Below, in pieces: positions 33,639-45,241 of a stretch of 64,000 nt of DNA. The number at the start of each line of letters is the position of its first letter. The first letter of the stretch is position 1. A model generated the notes under the pieces. That model ran no database searches. It had not been told where the DNA came from and was given only the letters and a program-made list of their open reading frames with translations. Where the stretch lies: the NCBI GenBank assembly GCA_036971615.1, contig JAYKKR010000001.1:3410001-3474000 (forward strand), written 5' to 3'. The DNA is from Amyloporia xantha. Its lineage: Eukaryota; Basidiomycota; Agaricomycetes; Polyporales; Adustoporiaceae. The translations under genes were made by a program, and so were the position numbers.

Positions 33639-33930
33639 TCTACTGGGCTTGGTTCGGACTTCCTCATCCAACTGCAGTCATTCGTTTGGGCTTCTGTCTT
33701 GTGTCCCCCTTCGGCTATCCTCCTTCGTTCCTTTCGAGTGCATACAATCCTATATCGTTCCGCGTCGTACATACAAAATTATGAATCACGGCCGTGTAGC
33801 TAGTTAGTAGTATTCATTATACGTCTTGTCTTGTGCCTATAGATCGGAGCAGATACGCTAATATCATCGTTGTTCCAATTTGACATGAACGTCTGCAGTA
33901 CAAAGAAAAAATCCAAGTGAAGAGTGTGTA

Positions 33931-35737
33931 TCATCTACGACGACCGGGCGCGCCTGCTCGGAACTGCTGCCAACCTGAGCGCGATACTTCCTGCTTGGGG
34001 GGTGGCATGGTGATCGAAGGCGACGGCTGCTCACTAGCGGGAGGTGGTGATGTCACCCCAGCTATGCCTGCGGTTCCTGATGGTGTAGATGGATGACGCG
34101 ACGCATCTGGAGGCGGCGATAGCCCCTGCCAACCGCCACGTGACTGCGGAGCGCGTTGAGGCACAGGCGGTAAAGTCGACCAGCCAGTCGACACCGCTGA
34201 CGATTGAGGTGGAGGTAGCGCTGGGGAAGGTGGCGGAGGCAATCCTGCAGAAGGCGGTGGCGGGGGGAGAGCAGGCGGCGGTACAGATGTCACATGAGTA
34301 GACTTCACCGTGCTCCCTGTGTCGAGTGAAGTCCATCCGCCTGTTCTAAAGGCCGGTGCTGGACCGGATGAATGAGAGGCTGGCGGTCGATGCGGTGTAC
34401 TCGAGGCGGTAACCGAAGACGAGGACTGAGATGTTGTGGAAACGGTAGCCCAGCCTGCTTTACTTTGTGTTTGAGGCCTCGACGGCGATGGATCTGATGC
34501 AGGTGCGCCTACTGTGGCCCAGCCAGAGTTTCTGGCCTCCACGGAGGGCGTGGCGGGTGGTGTAGGATCGACACCCAAGGACGATGAAGACACTGAGGCC
34601 CATCCAGGCTTCTTGAAACCAGTTGACTTCAGCTCACTTTCGCCTCCACTGGCACTACCACCGCCCACGGTCGGTGTAACCAATGCGATGGGCGGCTTCG
34701 CCATCTTCACACCGGCGGCCTTGGCTATCTTCCTGAGTTCTTTTTCCTCCCTCTTCCTCTCCTTTTCCTTCCTCTTATCTAGTTCTTCCTGCGAATTACG
34801 AGTGGCACGCTGGGCAGCCTGCATGTCCCGGAAACGTGCCTTATGGTGGTGTGCATAAGAATTTGTGTGTTCGTCATATTGGGCAACGTTTTGGAACTGT
34901 TTATCGCAGAGTTCGCAGTAGAATGCGCGGAGAGTGGTTGAGATTTCGCTTTGGAGTGCCGCACGTTTCGCAACCGAAACCTATCGACATTGATGTCCAT
35001 CAAGTAAATATCAGGCTTGTCGTCAGCACATAAGCCGTCTGCGCACCTCTCTTGCTTTTCTTTGCTGCTCTGTCTCCTTAATCTGCCGTTCAGAATCAAG
35101 CTCGCGCCGTTGTGCGACAGTTGTCTCGACTATGTTGATTGTCAGCATCGTAGTCTAATATCACTGACATTCGCCCTACTCACTCATCCGCACATCTTGC
35201 GTCGTTTTACCGAGACCCGTAAGATCGTTCTTGACATAAAACGGCACCGGCTCTACACGGCCTTCAGACAAGAGTAAGTACGACAAGATCATGCTAAGGG
35301 ATCAAATCATTATTATACATACCATCCCCGGACAGGCCCAAAGGCTGCCCCTCAACCCAGCCCATACTCGCAAGCATCAGGAACCCTTTGTTGCTGCTCT
35401 TGATTCTGGTGTCAACGGTGACGGCCTCACGTACCGCGCCTTCGACGTATTCGTCATATTTGTCCACATCCATAGTGTCCGAGCGGAGAGGGACAGGAGA
35501 CGGTGAGCGCGAGACGAGAGACACATTGTCTTCGCTCTCGTCGCCATCCATGTTGTCGTTGTCATCTGGTCTGGGTCGCTGGAGGAAGGCAGGAAGGAGA
35601 AGGCATGCAGCAAGTGGTCATGAGTGCTAGAAAAGCACAACGAGTACCTTCAAGGAATGTTGGGCATCATCTTCAGAATTCGCAGCTGGACGTGTGAGTG
35701 GAATAGCATTCCATCGCGCAATACTGTCTGCAGACAT
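33931..35737 (-). CDS. G-patch and C2H2 zinc-finger protein (GPATCH8-like)
   Basis: Five exons (35737-35648, 35578-35323, 35261-35184, 35129-35047, 34980-33931), frame-checked, give 518 aa. The G-patch lies near residue 95 (NKGFLMLASMGWVEGQPLGL, with the conserved G..M..MGW..G..LG). A coiled, charged stretch follows (ERQIKETEQQRKAREE) and then one C2H2 finger (FYCELCDKQFQNVAQYDEHT..YAHHHKARFRD). The remaining 300 residues are low-complexity, with repeated GWAT/GWST-type Trp motifs in Pro/Ser-rich sequence. G-patch proteins activate DEAH helicases in splicing or ribosome assembly. The G-patch plus AYDEHTNSYAHHHKARF finger is the GPATCH8 layout. The first exon (MSADSIARWNAIPLT) was found by extending the frame upstream. 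It shares a 185-bp divergent promoter with the helicase gene. Confidence 0.85.
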
Positions 35738-35922
35738 GCTTGAGCTTGCCTTGCGGCAGTGCTTGAATGTTGAGGTGGTTTGAGCAGACCGGCGCTGGCT
35801 CGGGCATGGCTACCAGCTCATTCTGCACGTGATACATTCTAGCAAGCGCGTGCCGCGACGCGTTTGATTCACCGTGCCACACTCTCCTGCTCTCACCTGT
35901 TTCGTCCCCTCTATGCGAGATC
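35738..35922. promoter_or_regulatory. Divergent G-patch/Mph1 promoter
   Basis: 185 bp between opposing start codons must serve both genes. Several CTC/CTCTCC tracts lie near the helicase ATG. No named motif stands out. Confidence 0.5.
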
Positions 35923-38900
35923 ATGGATTCCGATGATTATTTCGACGAAGAATTGGACTCGGCAATAATCCATGAATTTGATGCTATCGAGGCTGCCCAT
36001 ACGTCTCCACAGAAGTCTTACCGCACAACTACCGCGAAACTAGCAGTGCCGGCGACGCGTCCTTCTCCTTCGCGCTCCGTTATAGAAATCCTCGATTCAG
36101 ATCCATTCGACGCCTTTGATTTTGATGTAGCAGATTTGCAGGACATGCAAGAGAATCAGCATGGCGATCCTCGTCCTGCTCCTGGTCAACCTGTCGCCGG
36201 ACCGAGCAAAGCTCCGTTTCGTCGCACAACGTCGAAAGCTACACTGCAGACGACACTTTTCGGCGATGTCATTCCAGCAGACTCGTCCAAGGGAAAAGGC
36301 AGTAAGCCGCAGTCCAAGGGCCCCATGGAACGTTCTTCAAGTTCCCGGAATCTATTTGGAGAACATACGAGGAAAACGAAGCATTGGGACCACACTGCCT
36401 TTTCCAAGACTGGTTATAAACAAACAGCAGCTGAAAGAGCTAAACGGAAAGGAAAGAGCAGGATCTCGTTTGACGACGAAGACGACGAGAGCGAAGAGGA
36501 GGTCGTAGAGTTTGAACAGTTCCCAGCCCCTTTTGTACCAGTCGGGTGAGTGGTCAGCGATTGGAACCGGAAGACACGTCTCATATCATTTGCATGTGTG
36601 TAATAGACCAGTGTGTGATCTGTTACCCTTTCTCTTCAAGCTGGAGTCTTTAATGTATGCATCGTAGCCACCTCCCATGAAACTAGAGCCGGATCTATTG
36701 GCTGCCAAGCGCTGGACCTACCCGCTCAACCAGCCAAAACGCGACTACCAGTTTAATATCGTGAAACGCTGCTTATTCGAAAATACTCTCGTCGCACTTC
36801 CCACGGGATTGGGAAAGACGTTCATAGCAGGCGTCGTCATGCTGAATTGTGCGTTTTTCATTACCCTGAGGTGCCACCCCTATATTCATCTGATCCCATG
36901 CCTGTATTATCCGACGCATCTCGTGTTGACCACTTGCGGATGTCTCCAGTTTTCAGATGGTTTCCGGATGGGAAAGTTATATTCCTTGCACCTTCAAAGC
37001 CCCTCGTAGCTCAACAGATAGATGCTTGTCATAAAACGTGTGGAATTCCAGGCAGTCTAGCGGCAGAACTTACCGGTGAGACGTCAAGAGGGAAACGTCT
37101 CAAGTTTGTATGTATTGATTCCTCACACGCCGAGCTCGACAATGACGATATGCATGTCTCAGTGGGTGGAGAAGCGAGTGTTCTACATGACGCCACAGAC
37201 ATTTCTGAGCGACCTCGTATCAGGCAATTGCGACCCAAAAGATATTATTCTCATTGTGATCGGTGTGTAGGGCTTTGCATCGTTCTCGGTCAGTCTGACG
37301 AGTATCTTTTCTCACAGACGAGGCCCATAAAGGCACCGGAGATTATGCATACGCTCAGGTCATGCGTTACATGATGGCAAAGAACCCCCATTTCCGCGTG
37401 CTTGCCCTTACAGCGACGCCAGGCAGTGATCCGGAGACTGTTCAAGCCATTGTAGATTGCCTCCACATTAGCCACATCGAGATCCGCGATGAAGAAAGTC
37501 TGGATCTACGTCCTTATATGCACAAAAAAGCGTTTGAGCAGCACATAATCAAGATGAACGAGGATGTCGTGAGACTCCGTGATCTACTTGCAAAGATAAT
37601 GCAGGTCATTGCTAAACCTTGTTGAAAAACGATATCGATGTTCACGACCTCTCTTCAGCCGTTGATGAAGCAAGTGCAAAATTCTGGAGCAATGAGGGGT
37701 AGCGCAGATCCAACGATGTTGCACCCGTTCCGATGTCAAGCTGCCATACCAGAACTTCGACAACGAAAGGCCCCTCCTTGGGCGATGGTGGCCGCTAGCA
37801 AGCTAAGCCCGTTAGCTAGGGCTATGGGCTACCTTGTAAGATTTATATTGTGGCGAAGTGGTATCATTCTATTGCCTGACAATAAGCCTTGTTCCTAGCT
37901 AGAAGCTAGTGTCGGCATGTGTTACAATCTGTTGAATAGCCTCATCTCAGGCGTAGATGAATCTTCAGGAAAAAAGACGATTGGGAAGAGTGCACAAAGC
38001 AACCTGCAGAAGGATTCTACTTTCCAGGCTCTAATCAAGGAAATCGAGACACAGAAAAATCGGGGGTTTGCTCTTCATCCGAAGATGGAGAAGTTACGCG
38101 TCCTTTTGGTGCAGCACTTCGCTCAGAATATGCTCGACAAAAACGAGGGACCGGTGAATGGGGGGCAAGCTGCTGGCGCAGCAGAGGCTTCGCGAGTGAT
38201 GGTCTTCGTCTCTTTTAGGGAATGTGTCGACGAGGTGGTCGACATGCTCAACAAAGAGAGCCCTTTGATTAGATCGACACGGTTTATCGGACAGGGAACA
38301 GATAAGCAGGGGAGGAAAGGTATAGCCCAAAGAGAACAACTAGAGGTTCGTTGGCTCTGTTTACTTGAAGCAGTCGCACATACTGAGAAGTGATGATGCC
38401 GTATATGATATAGGTGATCAAAAAGTTCAAGACCGGTGAATTCAATGTGCTAGTGTCTACGTCGATCGGCGAAGAGGGCCTGGATATTGGGGAGGTCGAC
38501 ATGATCGTATGTTATGACGCTCAAAAGACTCCTATCCGTATGGTAAGGGATGGTTGAATCGAATTACAAGTTCAGAGGCTGACAAAATCCTCCACCTCTG
38601 GTAGCTTCAACGTATCGGGCGTACGGGTCGAAAGCGAGACGGTATCGTCCATATTCTACTTGCGGAGGGTCGAGAGGAACGCAACTGGGACAAGGCACTG
38701 GACAAGTATAAAGACGTGCAGCATTTCATTGTGCGTGCTGAACAGCTGGAGCTCTACGCCGATGTGGAGCGACTGCTACCCGATCACATCAAGCCCGAAT
38801 GTTCGGAAATGGTCATGGACATTGAGGAGTACGAGCGAGATGTCCGGGGCTCCAGGAAGGGCTCAGCCATTGATGGGGACGAGTCTCCAGTTCCGAAGGG

Positions 38901-40538
38901 CAAGAAGCGGAAGCGGGATGACGACCCAACTCGTAACATGCCTCTAGGTGCCAGTGCCGGTTTCGTAAACGTCAAGGACCTGCTAGTAAAAGGTGGCGCC
39001 AAGAAATCTAAGAAGAGCAAGGGCACAAACCCATTCGACATTTTGGCCGGTGAGGATGATGAAGATGACCTAGATATTGAAGCAGGAGTATTTGGCCCTC
39101 GCAGGACAACCTCTGCATCAGCGTCCTCAAAAGCCGCGAAGACTAACAAGCCAAAACGGGCAAAGACGATCGCGACAGCTGACGGAAACGAGCATGCCGT
39201 CAAGCGAAACAAGAAAGCTAAACTAATTCTTATGCCGACTGCAAGTCAGTTAGAGAGAATGGGGGCTGATGACTCCGACGACGCAGAAATTGAACAAGGT
39301 CTGAAGCTCGAGGGCAGACCATCACTTACGTCTCGTGCTAGAACGCTTCAGCGGACGCCATCCCCGAAGCGGATCGACATCTTTCCGGGAAACGAAGAAC
39401 TTCACCAGCGGCTCAATTCGCTGATGATGTTATTGATATCACTACACCTGAACCTCCTTACCACGCAGATTCCCCCGTGATTGTGCTGAGTTCCTCTCCC
39501 GAAATTCCTCTCAAATCTAGGAGCACCACTGCGTTCAGCGGAGACAGGTCCGCGCACAGGTCATCTTTTACACCGGAGGTATCGCTCTCCCCATCGTCAC
39601 ACCATTCTTCTGTATCTCGCCGCCAGGAGACAACGGACATGGCGTGGTTGGTTAACGATGACGAGGAGCCCGATTTCAACGTCATCGACTCATCACCGCT
39701 CAGTGATCGCAAATCCTTGTTTGACCACTTACGAGATGACGACGATGCTGGGGAACAGATGTCCCTCCACTCGGATTCACCAACTGCTGCAGTATCAAGA
39801 GAAGTCAGTCCGTCTCCCGTTGCGCAGCATATCCCCAGCCCGGTTATAAGTCGCACGATCAATGCAATGCCACCGCCGGCCTTGCCTGCTCGTCTAGGCT
39901 TATCGTCGCCTTCATTCTCTGATCAAGCAGTCCCAGAACCCACGTTCGCTGTTCGCGCGCCAGGGAGACAAATCAAGAAAATCTCTATCGACGAAGCAAA
40001 TGGCTCTTCCCCACTATCAATCCCGCCCCCTTCCCAACGGCGATTGCAACGTCGACGATCCTCATCTCCCCTTGGGCTCGAACCTCAACCCGTTAAGCAC
40101 AAAAGGCGCAAATTCAAGGATCTAGCGGACGCTCAGAAGTCTAATCCATGGATTGATGTGGAGGCTAGCCATTCCGGAGACGAGCAGGGCTTAGGCTCCT
40201 CTGATGTCGACCATGCTGATGAATACGAAAGAGATTTCGTTCGAGACCTCCCAGAAACTCAAGCGTCGCCCTCATATGATCAAAGCGCCGTGTATCGCCG
40301 GAGTCTTTTGACACAAGCGCCAGGAGGTACTAGCTCGGGCCCTGCCTTTGCGAATCGCCCCACGAGGCGGGGCTGGGGTATGTATGCTCAGGCTCGTGGA
40401 GGTCCCTCCGGCGCTCAACGCGTATACTGGAGTTCTCCCAGAAACGATAATGAAGAAGATGCTTACGAATTTGGCAGTTTTGTCGTGAAAGATGACACGG
40501 ATATTTCATACGCGGAGGACGCTTCCAGTGAACTGTGA
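35923..40538 (+). CDS. MPH1: FANCM/Mph1-family DNA helicase
   Basis: About 1,300 aa. The disordered N-terminus is followed by the SF2 helicase: [15 protein letters not shown] (Q-like region), [17 protein letters not shown] (Walker A), [14 protein letters not shown] (Ia), [24 protein letters not shown] (II) and [10 protein letters not shown] (III). A helical insert typical of FANCM comes next, then [36 protein letters not shown] (V) and [13 protein letters not shown] (VI). FANCM/Mph1 remodels replication forks and D-loops. The C-terminal 550 residues are disordered, acidic and Ser/Pro-rich. Near 39300 the frame appears to break, but a 53-nt intron (39299-39351) restores it exactly. The first junction (36546 to 36669) is not settled: the obvious donor and acceptor differ in phase, so its end may be shifted by a few codons. 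Confidence 0.9.
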
Positions 40539-40976
40539 TATTGATATATAGACGACTAATACGCCTCCCATTTATCAATTACTATTCCTCCATATAATAT
40601 CGTACACTACTGTGATCCTTCGTTGACAGCGTTGCATGGTTAGACTCAACTTGCAGGTGGCCGCGCATAAATAGCAGAATTGCTTTTGCATACGCATTGC
40701 ATGTGGAAACAGCCGTAGGTCAGTTCCACCAAGTGATGCTCCTTTGCCATATCTAAAACCACTTGATTGCAATGGGATAAACAGGATCGGCTTGTGCTGG
40801 AAGACTGAGCAAGTCGTTCGCATTTTTGCATTGGACTATCTCAGGCGAGCTGTTACAACAACACGACGATGTTACTTATATAAGCATCGAAAGATAATCG
40901 AGAATCGGCTGCAAAGCTGTATAGACGGGAGAGCCATAGCAACTCGACATTTTGCACAAGAGAAACAAATATAAGC
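40539..40976. other. Convergent 3' UTR region (Mph1/Prp19)
   Basis: About 440 bp of AT-richer sequence between converging stop codons. No coding signal that matches a family. Confidence 0.4.
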
Positions 40977-42652
40977 TTAAGCAGGCAATCCCCAAATCCT
41001 GACCTCTCTGCCGCTAGCGCCCCAGATCTCCTTGCCTTCCTCTCCATACACCAGGTCCACGACCTCACCGCCTTCCTCAAACCGGACCAGCTCCTCCCAT
41101 GACTTGTGCGCATACACCCGTGCACCCTCACTTCCCGCAACACCTAGCAGCTGGGCGCTGACGTCGTATACAACCTTGTTCACCTTGAAGTTCTCGCCGA
41201 GCGGGATCGAGTGTGCAATCTTCGGCTTCCGCAAGTCCCAGATGGCGACCGAAGAGAGCGAATCGGGGGCAAGCATATGGTACCCATTCTCGGAGAAACT
41301 GAGAGTCTTCACGGTGAACGGCGTGCCCTCAGGTGGCGAGAGCGAAGCGGCGACTGCACCAGAGCGAACGTCGAAGACCTGGATGGTCGATGCGGGTGTG
41401 CCAACAGCGAGCAGAGTACCATCAGGATGGACACCAAGCGACGCAAACGGCTCATCCGACACAGGTGAGCGATACACAAGAGAACCGCTCGTGAGGTCGT
41501 GGAGCGAGTAGGTGCGATCAGCAGACGCGAGGGCAACGAGAGTACTCGTGGGGTGCACGACCATGCCAGTCAGTTCGCCTTTGTGTGTGCGAATAGTTGC
41601 GCGAGGGATATACTCGCCCGACGCGGTGTCGTGCGCCCAGACTTTAGCGATCTTATCGGCACTGGCTGAGAGAAGGAGCGTCGGCTCAGATTCGCTAACA
41701 GCCTCCCGGAATGCAACAGCGGTGATCTTTTTCGAGTGGCCCTTGAGTGAGGCAAGCACTTTGTCAGTGCTGCGGTCATACAATTGCACGATCTTGTCGT
41801 TTCCTCCTGTAAGGAACTGTGATGGTTCTTTCCGAGAAACAGCGAGGGCGGTGATCCCTGAAGGATTTGTGGAATGGAGCGATGGGATGGTGTGTTTTGC
41901 AGTGAAAGTTTTGACATCTGCAGGGTTGACGTATCCTGCAGGTGGTTTGCGTTTCTTGCGCTGTGCTGAGAGCGTCTGATGTGTCTCCTCGATCTGCTTG
42001 CCGACCTCCTCTGGGAGCGCAGCAGTTTCTTCGCCCGATTCCGCCATTTCAACATCACCACCCGCTGGCGCTGGCGCAATGCCCATAGTAGCGGAGACAC
42101 TCGCAAGAGCTCTACGCATAAAATCTGTCTGAGTGAACAAGTTCCGGAAGTAAATATTAAAGTCACTGACTCTCGGGCCGCATCACGTTCGCGCATGAGA
42201 CGTGCAACGACACGAGTAGCAGCATCCTGAGCGTATAGTGCGTAACTCAACTCCTGACGCAAAGAGTTGTACTGCTGTTTGACGGAGAATGTCTCAAGCA
42301 TGAGTGCATCCCACTCGTTTTGGAGAGTGTGAAGAATAGCAGGGATGGAAGTAGCGGATGGCGGGCGGGGAGCAGCGGCCTTCGGGTCTGCGAGGAGAAC
42401 AGTAGTGTCAGACTCATAATTTTACGATACAGGAACATGCTTGGAATGAATCACAAGTCCTGTCTCGTTTTCTGGGCACGTACTAGCTTTGACGGTAATG
42501 AGGTCGGATTCCTCCAATTTGTCCCCAGTGATGGGGTCAGTGCCATTCTCCGTGATGTATTTCAGGATGAGTCTGCGCTCATAGACATGGCCTGATTTTT
42601 GGGAGACAACAGGGTCCTGAGGCGGCTCTCCGGAGATTGAGCAGAAAAACAT
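40977..42652 (-). CDS. PRP19: Pre-mRNA-processing factor 19 (U-box E3, NTC core)
   Basis: About 510 aa. It starts [20 protein letters not shown], the N-terminal U-box (E3 ubiquitin ligase), with [20 protein letters not shown]. The Prp19 coiled coil follows ([24 protein letters not shown].. and the [13 protein letters not shown] signature). Then comes a Lys/Arg linker ([12 protein letters not shown]) and a seven-bladed WD40 domain starting at [15 protein letters not shown]. Blades are visible at [68 protein letters not shown] and [14 protein letters not shown], and the end is [10 protein letters not shown]. Prp19 is the scaffold of the NineTeen Complex that stabilises U5/U6 in the activated spliceosome. 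The WD domain lies in one long exon (40977-42140). No defect seen. Confidence 0.95.
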
Positions 42653-42785
42653 GGTGCAGAGGAGAGTGAAAGCAGGCAAGTGCACTGAGCGCCGTCTGCC
42701 AAAGACCAACTCTGCGTCGAGCTAGACGTGTTTGGAGTTGTTGATCGCGGGCGTCTACTTGCATCCCTCTCTACTGTATACGACG
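42653..42785. promoter_or_regulatory. Divergent Prp19/Sgt2 promoter
   Basis: Only 133 bp lie between opposing start codons, so both genes share it. No TATA box is evident. Confidence 0.5.
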
Positions 42786-44061
42786 ATGTCTAACAAACAG
42801 CGACTTGTCCTTTCTATCATTGACTTCCTGAACCAGTCCATCGAGGATGGCACAGTTAAGCAGGACGATAAGGAGAGTCTGGAGGTGGCAAGTGCGTCCT
42901 TTAGTTATTTATTCTCGTATCTCACGCGGCTCAACCACATACGCAGTACAATGCATAGGTGAAGCATTCGAGGTTGACCCTTCGGACGAGGCGCAGAAAC
43001 AGCGTCTCAGTGTGAAGCCTGCGACTCTACCATCTATCTTTGATGTATTTTTGAAGACTCGCGACAAACTCAACTCACCCTCTGCCTCTGGCTCAAGTCC
43101 TGCCCCAGCGGCCACACCCGCCGGCCCCACCGCGGAGGACAAAACCCTTGCGGAGAAGTACAAGGCAGAAGGGAACGCGCACATGTCTTCGAAACAGTAT
43201 GACGCAGCCATCGACGCGTATACACGTGCAATCACCATCGATCCGACCAATGCAGTGTACTACTCGAACCGTGCTGCAGCATATTCGAGCAAGAATGCAC
43301 ACAGTGATGCTGTCATCGACGCGGAGAAAGCTATCGAGGTGGACTCCAACTTCGTTAAGGCCTACCATCGCTTAGGGTGAGTCATCGTCAGTATTGAGTG
43401 AATAATGTGGCGGAGTTCTCGAGCCCTGTTGCTGTTATTATTGTGTCGTACTTGCAAGTACACAACATTGACATCTCTGCTTAGGCACGCTCAGTACTGT
43501 CTCAATGACTACAAAGCCGCTGCTGCAGCCTTCCGTCGCGGACTTGAAGTTGACCCATCGAATACCTCCCTCAATGTCGGTCTCAAAAATGCTGAAGCCC
43601 GTATCGAACCTGAGGACAGAGACGAACTCCCATCGCTTGACGATACCGGCGCTGTAGGTGCAGGTGCAGGTGCAGGTATGGGTGGCATGGCAGATATATT
43701 GCAGGGACTTGGCGGGGGTGCCGGAGCAGGAGGTGGAATGCCTGACATCGCAAGCCTCATGAACAATCCGATGATGATGCAGATGGCGCAGCAAATGATG
43801 CAGGGCGGGAACTTGGACAGGCTCATGCAGAACCCTGCTGTTGCGAATATGGTGCGTTGTGTGCTAAGAAGTATGAGCTGACAGGGTACTGATTGGTTTC
43901 TGTCAGATGAACCGTGTGCAGTCGGGGAATATGCCCTCGATGGCGGAGCTTATGGCTGACCCATCTCTTAGAGATCTGTAAGTGCATTGGAGTGCTTCCG
44001 TGAGAATAATTCTTACATTCGTTCTAGGGCGAGTCAATTTGGCGGTGGCGCTGGCCGATGA
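42786..44061 (+). CDS. SGT2: Sgt2/SGTA TPR co-chaperone (GET pathway)
   Basis: About 330 aa in six exons. The N-terminal homodimerisation helices (RLVLSIIDFLNQSIEDGTV, then ESLEVAIQCIGEAFEVDP) match the Sgt2 N domain that binds Get4/5. Three TPR repeats follow: AEKYKAEGNAHMSSKQYDAA, NAVYYSNRAAAYSSKNAHSD, and a third with HAQYCLNDYKAAAAAFRRGL. The C-terminal region is rich in Gly, Met and Gln (ADILQGLGGG, MNNPMMMQMAQQMM) with a DP/STI1-like NP..M block and ends DPSLRDLASQF. That Met-rich groove holds the hydrophobic tail of tail-anchored proteins before transfer to Get3. The ATG at 42786 follows the short shared promoter. Splicing of the first intron joins EVA to IQCIGEAF as in the family. No defect seen. 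Confidence 0.93.
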
Positions 44062-45241
44062 TCACTGAGTCTTGTAAAGTTGAACTATGTGCGTTGTTCT
44101 TGTTGTAGAGTAGTAACACAGTGACTATGGAATAGGTTCTTGAATACGATCGGCGTGGGCCTGTCTTGAAAAATGGCGAGATGTACGTTGTTAAGCTTCC
44201 TTTCTGTCTACAGAATCGTCAGCAGAACATACCCTGTCTCTCCGTTGCCTTCAACGTCGATGCTGTCCTTGAACTCATCGACGTTGCCAACCACAAGCGA
44301 ACTCTTGCCGCCGTGTCTGTTGATGTCACTTCCGGTGCTGAGTTCTCAGCATAACTGCACCACTGCCCCCGGTCGCAAACTGTCGGGATCAATCAATCGA
44401 CGTGCCATGAGACTCATGATTCAGGCGACCCCGGACTGACGGTCAACCGCCAACAGTGCGATGGTACGAAGGTACTTTGACCAATCGGAGCTCTCCGTTC
44501 GGATCAGACGAACAATGGTGACTGAAGTGAGACGATTAGCATCCTGAACAGACACAGTACACCGCCTCTTCGGCGACATACGTGCAGTCAATGTCGCACG
44601 ATGCTGTACATGTGCATGTTATGGACTCAGGACTAGTCATGGCTCATGATGGTTGCATGCTGACCTTGACCACAATTATGAAAATTTTATCGATAGGCTC
44701 CTAGAACCAAGCGCCTCAACAGTGTTCTCAACAGTATGGCTGTGGGGAAAGATTTGACTCGAATGTGTGTACAATGTGTGTACAATGTCAGTCCCTAATA
44801 AATACTACCGACTTCTCGGAACACCGCCCATAGATGTGCAAGTCGATCTGAAATCTGCATTGCATGCAATGGTCAATCAAATGGAGATGTCCTGGCGCCC
44901 CGGGGCGCGTCACTATCACCTCAATTTCGAAGTTTCCACACAACGCGATCCGTGAAAAAGACTCAGTCGCGGTAATATCCCCGTTCTTGGCATAATTTGC
45001 TGTTTCAACAATGTCTTGTTTCCGGACAGATTCTGCAACCGCAGGTAATCACGAATCCTGTGGTGATCGATGGAGTCAGCAACCTGTGGACAACAGGCCT
45101 TGCCGCCCAACTCTCGCTCAACTTTGACGATGTCCTGGAGGTGCGGACAACGGGCAGTGACCGAGAGTTCGAGTCAAAGAACTATATAAAACACAGTTGG
45201 ATTATCATTGCCGCTCAGTCCTTGTGAATCCCTTCGCCCAG
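44062..45241. other. Intergenic, no gene recognised
   Basis: About 1.2 kb. Open frames at 44166-44354 (plus, overlapping a second frame) have no family character. The final 60 bases contain a TATA-like TATATAAAA near 45183 before the next ATG. Confidence 0.4.

Noticed and set aside
39290..39480. Frameshift breaking the Mph1 helicase C-terminus
   Set aside because: A canonical 53-nt intron (39299-39351) restores one open frame through to 40538.
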